Shown here: one piece after another, positions 59,360-64,000 of the stretch
Layout of the letters: each line of letters starts with the position of its first letter
Position numbering within the stretch: position 1 is the stretch's first letter
Source: Silicimonas sp.
GTDB taxonomy: Bacteria; Pseudomonadota; Alphaproteobacteria; Rhodobacterales; Rhodobacteraceae
Length of the DNA: 64,000 nucleotides
Assembly: GCA_022826385.1 (NCBI GenBank)
Contig: JAJDUZ010000053.1
Coordinates: 1 to 64,000 of the forward strand
Direction: 5' to 3'
Translations under genes and position numbers: made by a program
Notes under the pieces: generated by a model
Database searches by the model: none
What the model was told of the DNA's origin: nothing
What the model saw: the letters and a program-made list of their open reading frames with translations, nothing else

Positions 59360-60463
59360 ATGGTTGCATTGTCGCTGTCACGGCGTCTGCGGCGGACGCC
59401 CTTTTCCGAGGGTGTCGAGGCCGCGGGTGTCAAAGCCTATACGGTCTATAACCACATGCTGTTGCCGACCGTGTTCCGCACGGTCGAAGAAGACTATCGC
59501 CACCTGAAAGAGGCGGTGCAGGTCTGGGATGTGTCCTGCGAGCGGCAGGTCGAACTGCGCGGGCCCGATGCCGGGCGCCTGATGCAGATGCTGACGCCGC
59601 GCGATCTTCGGGGGATGCTGCCGGGCCAGTGCTATTACGTCCCCATCGTCGACGAGACCGGGGGCATGCTGAACGATCCGGTCGCGGTGAAACTGTCCGA
59701 GGATCGCTTCTGGATCTCGATAGCTGACAGTGATCTCTTGTATTGGGTCAAGGGAATTGTCCAAGGATACCGGTTGGATGTGCTGGTGGACGAACCCGAC
59801 GTCTCGCCCTTGGCGGTGCAGGGGCCGAAGGCCGAAGACCTTGTGGCCGCGGTCTTTGGCGAGGGCGTGCGCTCGGTCCGGTTCTTCCGGTTCGGTGTCT
59901 TCCAGTTTCAGGGGCGAGACCTTGTTGTGGCGCGGTCGGGCTTCTCGAAACAGGGCGGCTTCGAGATTTACGTCGAAGGCAGCGACATCGGTATGCCGCT
60001 TTGGAATGCGCTGTTCGAGGCGGGGGCCGCGATGGACGTTCACGCCGGGTGTCCGAACCTGATCGAACGGATCGAGGGCGGGCTTCTGTCCTATGGCAAT
60101 GACATGACCGACGACAACACGCCGCATGAATGCGGGCTTGGCCGGTTCTGCAACACGCAAACCGCCATTGGCTGTATGGGGCGCGACGCGCTGCTCAGGG
60201 TGGCAAAGGAAGGGCCGGTGCAACAGATCCGCCCCATCGCCATCGATGGCGCGCCGGTGCCGCCCTGCGATGGCTGGTGGAAGATCAAGGCGGGCAAGCG
60301 CGTGGTCGGGCGCGTCTCGTCCGTGGCGTGGTCGCCCGATTACAACACCAATGTCGCGATCGGGATGGTGCGGATGACCCATTGGGATCCGGGCACGACT
60401 GTCGTGGTCGAGGCCCCGGACGGGCTGCGCGAGGCGGAAGTGCTGGAAAGCTTCTGGCATTGA
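59360..60463 (+). CDS. dmdA: DMSP demethylase (tetrahydrofolate-dependent)
   Basis: A 367-residue member of the GcvT/aminomethyltransferase fold, matching DmdA in length (about 365-370). DmdA blocks: RRLRRTPFSEGVEAAGVKAY and TVYNHMLLPTVF at the N-terminus, HLKEAVQVWDVSCERQVEL, GQCYYVPIVDETGGMLNDP and VAVKLSEDRFWISIADSDLL, SPLAVQGPKAEDLV, GGFEIYVEG, GCPNLIERIEGGLLSYGNDM and TNVAIGMVRM. It moves a methyl group from dimethylsulfoniopropionate to tetrahydrofolate, giving methylmercaptopropionate. The SAR11 and Roseobacter DmdA clades differ from GcvT in these stretches. GGGAG precedes the ATG. Cytoplasmic. Confidence 0.87.
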   Translation: MVALSLSRRLRRTPFSEGVEAAGVKAYTVYNHMLLPTVFRTVEEDYRHLKEAVQVWDVSCERQVELRGPDAGRLMQMLTPRDLRGMLPGQCYYVPIVDETGGMLNDPVAVKLSEDRFWISIADSDLLYWVKGIVQGYRLDVLVDEPDVSPLAVQGPKAEDLVAAVFGEGVRSVRFFRFGVFQFQGRDLVVARSGFSKQGGFEIYVEGSDIGMPLWNALFEAGAAMDVHAGCPNLIERIEGGLLSYGNDMTDDNTPHECGLGRFCNTQTAIGCMGRDALLRVAKEGPVQQIRPIAIDGAPVPPCDGWWKIKAGKRVVGRVSSVAWSPDYNTNVAIGMVRMTHWDPGTTVVVEAPDGLREAEVLESFWH

Positions 60464-60861
60464 CGGGCGCGCTGACCGGCCGCTGCCTTTGCGGGCAGGT
60501 GCGATGGAGCACGCCGGGGCCGGTGCTTTGGGCCGGACATTGCCATTGCGAAAGTTGTCGGCGGGCGTCCTCGGCGCCGGTGACCAGTTTCTTCGGTGTG
60601 CCGCGGGCCAGCGTGGCGTGGACCGGCGATGTGGCGATCTTCGTGTCGTCTCCGGGGAACGAGCGCGGCTATTGCGGCACATGCGGCAGCCAGATGGTGT
60701 TCCGGTCTGACCGCTGGCCGGACGAGACCCACCTTTATGCCCTATCGCTGGACGATCTGGCGCAGTTTAAACCGGAAGCGCACTACCACTATGCCGAGCG
60801 GGTGCCGTGGCTTGTCATCGACGACGATCTGCCGAAACACGGCGGTTCAGCAGACGGGTAG
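60460..60861 (+). CDS. GFA (glutathione-dependent formaldehyde-activating) family zinc protein
   Basis: A 133-residue protein from a TTG at 60460 that overlaps the dmdA stop (TTGA). The zinc-binding Cys pattern of the CENP-V/GFA family is complete: GRCLCGQVRW, GHCHCESCRRAS and YCGTCGSQM. Family members bind zinc and some may help glutathione-formaldehyde adduct formation, though many are uncharacterised. Tight coupling to dmdA suggests a role near DMSP or C1 metabolism, which is inference; DmdA itself yields methyl-THF and not formaldehyde. Confidence 0.82.
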   Translation: MTGALTGRCLCGQVRWSTPGPVLWAGHCHCESCRRASSAPVTSFFGVPRASVAWTGDVAIFVSSPGNERGYCGTCGSQMVFRSDRWPDETHLYALSLDDLAQFKPEAHYHYAERVPWLVIDDDLPKHGGSADG

Positions 60862-60869
60862 GGTGTTTC

Positions 60870-60930
60870 GGGGGCTCTGCCCCCCGTCCCCTGCGGTGCC
60901 GTCCCCCGGGATATTTCGGAACAGGCGAAG
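60870..60930. repeat. Copy of the dispersed GC-rich palindromic element
   Basis: GGGGGCTCTGCCCCCC, then CCCCCGGGATATTTC and GGAACAGGCGAAG. Same orientation as the copy at 23925. Lies between the convergent GFA-like and SDR genes, so a role in termination is plausible. Confidence 0.75.
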
Positions 60931-60955
60931 GCGAATTTTGGTCAAGCTTTAGCGG

Positions 60956-61702
60956 TCAGGTCCGAAGGGCCGGAAGCCCGATGCCGGTGCCTTCGAAGCC
61001 ACCATCTGCGGCCAGGCACTGGCCGGTGATGAAGGACGCCTTGTCCGAGCAGAGGAAGACGATGGCCTCGGCGATCTCGCGTTCGCTGCCATAGCGATTT
61101 AGCGGCAGCGCATCGTGATAGGCGTCGATAATCTCCTGGCTGTGCACGGCCATGGCCAGCTTCGTCCGCACCGGTCCGGGCGCGACGGCATTGGCCCGGA
61201 TGCCGTATTCCCCGAGTTCTGCGGCCTGCTGCAAGGTCAGCTGGATCACGCCCGCTTTCGATGTGCCGTAAGCCACCCGCAGGGTCGAGGCGCGCAGGCC
61301 GCTGATCGACGCGATATTGACGATAGCCCCCTTGCTGGCCTTGAGCGCCGGAATGGCCGCCTGCGTCACCAGAAAGGGGCCATCCAGATTGGTGGCCATG
61401 ACGGTGCGCCAGCGTTCGAACGTAGTCTCCTCAATCGGGCCGAATTCGGCCACACCGGCGTTGTTCACCAGCGCGTCGATGCCGCCAAAGGTCTTCACGG
61501 TCTCGGCGATCATGCCGGTGACCGAGGCCGGGTCCGAGACATCGCAATCGATGCCATGCACGTTGTCCAGCGCGGTGACGGCATCGGCCAGCGCCTCGGT
61601 GTCGCGGTCGATCATCGCGACTTGCCAGCCCTCTTCAAGGAACAGCTTCGTGGACGCCAGCCCGATCCCGCGGGCGGCCCCGGTGACAAGCGCGGTCTTC
61701 AC
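60956..61702 (-). CDS. Short-chain dehydrogenase/reductase
   Basis: A 248-residue classical SDR with TGAARGIG (residues 7-14), NNAG, ASISG with the catalytic Ser and YGTSK (Tyr-x3-Lys). The GTG start overlaps the HupE-like gene stop (GTGA). The substrate cannot be inferred from sequence. Its C-terminus ends 25 bases from a GC-rich repeat copy. Confidence 0.87.
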   Translation of the reverse strand: MKTALVTGAARGIGLASTKLFLEEGWQVAMIDRDTEALADAVTALDNVHGIDCDVSDPASVTGMIAETVKTFGGIDALVNNAGVAEFGPIEETTFERWRTVMATNLDGPFLVTQAAIPALKASKGAIVNIASISGLRASTLRVAYGTSKAGVIQLTLQQAAELGEYGIRANAVAPGPVRTKLAMAVHSQEIIDAYHDALPLNRYGSEREIAEAIVFLCSDKASFITGQCLAADGGFEGTGIGLPALRT

Positions 61703-63105
61703 TTTGCGGCCTCGGGTTCACCAAGGGATTGCAGGCGCAAGGCCAGCACCCATGCGGCGGCGATCAGGATCGAAAGCAGCCACGCGCCCGAGGTGAAGGT
61801 TGCCACGATACCAAGGAACAGGATGAACGAGGTCGCGATGCCGGCGAACTCGCGGAACACGTCCTCGGTCACGTCCAGCATTTCAAGCGCGGTCAGAAGC
61901 GCTGCTGCCCCTATGGCGCTGAGGGCGACCCAAAGCGGCGCGAAGCCGCCTTCGGTGAGGGCCGAGAACAGGCTCCACGGGCCATCGGTGCTGATCGTGC
62001 CGGTGCGTTCCAGCACCCAGAAGGCGGCGATCAGGGCGATGGCCACCGAGACCGGTGCCGCGATCCGGCGGTGATACCAGCCGAAGCGCCCGAAGAAGAG
62101 CGCCAGCGTGACCCATGCGGCTGCGATCACGGCAAGTTGGCCGATTTCGACGCCGACATTGAAGCCGATGAGTTTCGGGATGAAGTGGCTGTTGCCAAGT
62201 CCGAATTCCTGCAGGACCGATGCGAAACCGAGCCCGTGCAACAGGCCGAAGCCGAAAATCACGAAGGGGCGCCAGGGTGGCAGTTTGCGCAGGAAGAGGT
62301 TCTCGATCCCGACATAGACGATCGAGGCGGCGATGATGGGTTCCACGATCTCGCCCGGCAGCCGGATGATATCCAGCGCGCCAAGCGCCAGTGTCACCGT
62401 GTGGGCCAGCGTGAAGGCCGTGACCTGCCAAAGCAGCGCGCCCATGCGCAGCGAGAAGAAGAAGAGGCCAAGGACGAACAGGATATGGTCGAGGCCTTGA
62501 GGCACGATATGGTCGAAGCCGACGAAGATGTAGTCGGTGAAAGCTTCCAGCGCAGTCTGGTCGCTGCCGCCGGTGCGCGGGATCGGGTCGGTGGGGGTGC
62601 CGGGGGTCAGGTAGGCTTCATAGCCGTTCTCGACGCCCATCTGACGCACGATCAGAACGCCAAGGGCGGCGTCCCAGCCAATGGTGATGGCGCTTCCGTC
62701 GGCGGGCAGGGCGGCGGACAGCGCCAGCGTCGAAGTGCGCGCAAGTTCCAGATTGGGTTCGTCGGGGACGGTGACGTCGCCCAGTGTCAGCTCAAGCGGC
62801 GTGTCTCCGGCGGTGACGTTGATCTTGTCGGCAATGCCGGGCCATGCGTTTCTGATCTCGGCTTCGAAATCCTCGGGCGAAAGGGCGCGCAGCCGGTCGT
62901 AATCATCTGCGTTGGGCGCGTCATTGGTGTCGGCCAGCGCCTGAAGATCGATCTCGGCCACGGCGGCTTCAACCATCCAGTCGATGGTGAGCTCCAGCGT
63001 CTCGGTCCCGATCGTGACGTCCATGATCGCGGGCTGTGTTTCATGCGCACGCGCAGGCGTGATCGCCACAAGGGTTGACACCCAGAGCGCCAGCAGCACC
63101 TTCAT
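61699..63105 (-). CDS. HupE/UreJ-2 family membrane protein
   Basis: A 468-residue protein from the ATG at 63105 (MKVLLALWVSTLVAITPARA signal peptide, cleavage near ARA-H, HETQPAIMD mature start); ATG codons at 63111 and 63135 are also in frame. The N-terminal ~170 residues form a periplasmic domain. The C-terminal part has about seven membrane segments with HupE/UreJ motifs: GFDHIVPQGLDHILFVLGLFF, FTLAHTVTLALGAL and FGLLHGLGFASVL. The His residues in these segments suggest nickel, cobalt or other divalent metal transport by family analogy. Divergent from the DUF4198 gene. Confidence 0.82.
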   Translation of the reverse strand: MKVLLALWVSTLVAITPARAHETQPAIMDVTIGTETLELTIDWMVEAAVAEIDLQALADTNDAPNADDYDRLRALSPEDFEAEIRNAWPGIADKINVTAGDTPLELTLGDVTVPDEPNLELARTSTLALSAALPADGSAITIGWDAALGVLIVRQMGVENGYEAYLTPGTPTDPIPRTGGSDQTALEAFTDYIFVGFDHIVPQGLDHILFVLGLFFFSLRMGALLWQVTAFTLAHTVTLALGALDIIRLPGEIVEPIIAASIVYVGIENLFLRKLPPWRPFVIFGFGLLHGLGFASVLQEFGLGNSHFIPKLIGFNVGVEIGQLAVIAAAWVTLALFFGRFGWYHRRIAAPVSVAIALIAAFWVLERTGTISTDGPWSLFSALTEGGFAPLWVALSAIGAAALLTALEMLDVTEDVFREFAGIATSFILFLGIVATFTSGAWLLSILIAAAWVLALRLQSLGEPEAAK

Positions 63106-63133
63106 GACCATTCCGAGAGGCAAGTTGAGACCC

Positions 63134-63940
63134 ATGAAACACACCCTTTCTGTTGCCATTTGCTTGGCATGTATTTCGTCTGTCGCCAAGGGCCATGAAT
63201 TCTGGATCGATCCGGTGCAGCACATGGTCTCGCCGGGGGAACCGGTGGTCGCGGATATCCGGGTTGGCGAAGCGTATGAAGGCTCGGCGTTTTCGTATAT
63301 TCCCTTGCGTTTCAGACGCTTCGACTATGCTTTTAATGGGGATATCCTACCTGTCGAAGGTCGGATTGGCGACCGCCCTGCCATGACGCAACCGGTGGAC
63401 GGCGAGGGTTTACTGGTCGCCATTCACGTGACGCAGGACCAAAGCCTCACGTGGACGACATGGGAGAGATTCGTGGGCTTCCTCGAACACAAGGACCTGG
63501 GCTGGGGGCTGGCCGAACATGATGCGCGCGGGCTCTCGCGCGAAAATGTGCGCGAACGCTATTCGCGATATGCCAAGTCGCTGGTCGCCGTGGGCGAGGG
63601 GGCAGGCGCTGACGTGGAAGCCGGGCTGGTGACCGAGTTCGTGGCGCTGGAAAACCCCTATACCGGCGATATGTCTGATGGGTTCGACGTGCGGGCGCTT
63701 TACGAGGGCGCGCCGCTGGAGGATGTGCAGATCGAGGTGTTCCGCAAGGCGCCCGACGGCACGGTCGAGATCACGCTGGAGCGGACGGACGCAGCCGGAG
63801 AGGCAACGATCCCGGTCGAGCCGGGGTATCGATACATGCTGGATACGGTGGTGCTGCAGCCGCTGGAGGTCGTCGAGGAACGTGATCCGTCATGGGAAAC
63901 GCTTTGGGCGAACCTGACCTTCGAGGTTCCGGCGGACTAG
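63134..63940 (+). CDS. DUF4198 periplasmic protein
   Basis: A 268-residue protein with signal peptide MKHTLSVAICLACISSVAKG and mature start HEFWIDP, typical of DUF4198 (NikM-like, periplasmic partner of metal uptake systems). Beta-rich; the C-terminus VEIFRKAPDG-type segment to EATIPVEPGYRYMLDTVVLQP resembles an Ig-like fold. The His at the mature N-terminus could bind metal, as in NikM, but this is inference. It is divergent from the HupE-like gene with only 28 bp between the chosen starts. Confidence 0.78.
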   Translation: MKHTLSVAICLACISSVAKGHEFWIDPVQHMVSPGEPVVADIRVGEAYEGSAFSYIPLRFRRFDYAFNGDILPVEGRIGDRPAMTQPVDGEGLLVAIHVTQDQSLTWTTWERFVGFLEHKDLGWGLAEHDARGLSRENVRERYSRYAKSLVAVGEGAGADVEAGLVTEFVALENPYTGDMSDGFDVRALYEGAPLEDVQIEVFRKAPDGTVEITLERTDAAGEATIPVEPGYRYMLDTVVLQPLEVVEERDPSWETLWANLTFEVPAD

Positions 63941-64000
63941 GGCTGACCGTCGCCGATCTTGCCCTGCGCTGCGCGCGCCTGCCTTGGCGTCAGCCCGCGA

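Noticed and set aside
57577-59433. Long minus-strand open frame antisense to dmdB
   Set aside because: dmdB motifs are intact on the plus strand and the antisense translation resembles no protein family.
59360-60463. Glycine cleavage T-protein (GcvT)
   Set aside because: Same fold, but the N-terminal YNHMLLPTVF block, the length and the adjacent acyl-CoA ligase fit DmdA, and no gcvH or gcvP gene is near.
1-64000. tRNA or rRNA genes, CRISPR arrays, insertion sequences, integrase or attachment sites
   Set aside because: I looked for tRNA-like ends, regularly spaced repeats and transposase or integrase motifs and saw none. The only repeats are the short palindromic families listed.

Overview
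The window reads as a high-GC chromosomal segment of a marine alphaproteobacterium of the Roseobacter group (Rhodobacterales). The basis is gene content: a DmdA-type DMSP demethylase beside an acyl-CoA ligase of DmdB type, the HpsN/ComDE organosulfonate enzymes, an isethionate-type GMC dehydrogenase with a TRAP transporter, and a hexitol (smo/mtl) operon in the Rhodobacter order. No rRNA, tRNA, CRISPR array, transposase, integrase or phage gene was recognised. This is a catabolic island built from several regulator-transporter-enzyme modules.

Layout. 0.1-4.5 kb: a DUF1989 protein, a LacI-family regulator with a palindromic operator, a DAO-type FAD oxidoreductase and a LysR regulator. 4.5-4.9 kb: a gene-free stretch with two plus-strand intrinsic terminators and no plus-strand gene, a small-RNA candidate. 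4.9-12.5 kb (minus strand): sorbitol/mannitol ABC importer and dehydrogenases (smoEFGK, smoS, mtlK) with a LacI-family regulator. 12.6-18.0 kb: a PAS-GGDEF-EAL protein, a GST-like protein and a membrane-anchored Ser/Thr kinase.

18.1-31.8 kb: a minus-strand array of twelve genes plus one divergent gene. It holds an ABC importer, a HisD-type dehydrogenase, three double SnoaL/NTF2-like proteins, a bicupin, an MDR oxidoreductase, a methyltransferase, a MetE-like methyltransferase and a LacI regulator, with twin operators in the divergent promoter region. I cannot assign its substrate, and it is the best candidate in the window for an undescribed pathway.

32.0-39.0 kb: isethionate module (IclR regulator, GMC dehydrogenase, TerC-like protein, TRAP SBP, fused TRAP membrane protein). 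39.0-41.0 kb: a sulfotransferase and a sulfotransferase-like protein. 41.1-45.7 kb: dihydroxypropanesulfonate module (HpsN, MDR dehydrogenase, ComD, ComE) with a LacI regulator and a perfect operator palindrome. Both sulfonate modules lead to sulfoacetaldehyde; Xsc and Pta, which would finish the route, are not in the window.

45.7-55.9 kb: galactoside module (ABC importer, IclR regulator, GH36 alpha-galactosidase, GH42 beta-galactosidase, Gfo/Idh/MocA dehydrogenase resembling D-galactose 1-dehydrogenase). 56.1-57.5 kb: DUF2182 and DUF1326. 57.8-60.9 kb: dmdB, dmdA and a GFA-like protein. 61.0-63.9 kb: an SDR, a HupE/UreJ-like membrane protein and a divergent DUF4198 periplasmic protein.

Two families of small palindromic repeats run through the intergenic spaces. 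One is GC-rich and has five copies. The other is an AT-rich double hairpin with two copies, one of which lies in frame inside the GH42 coding sequence close to its catalytic acid/base. All four solute-binding-protein genes are followed by stem-loops before the next gene of the transcript.
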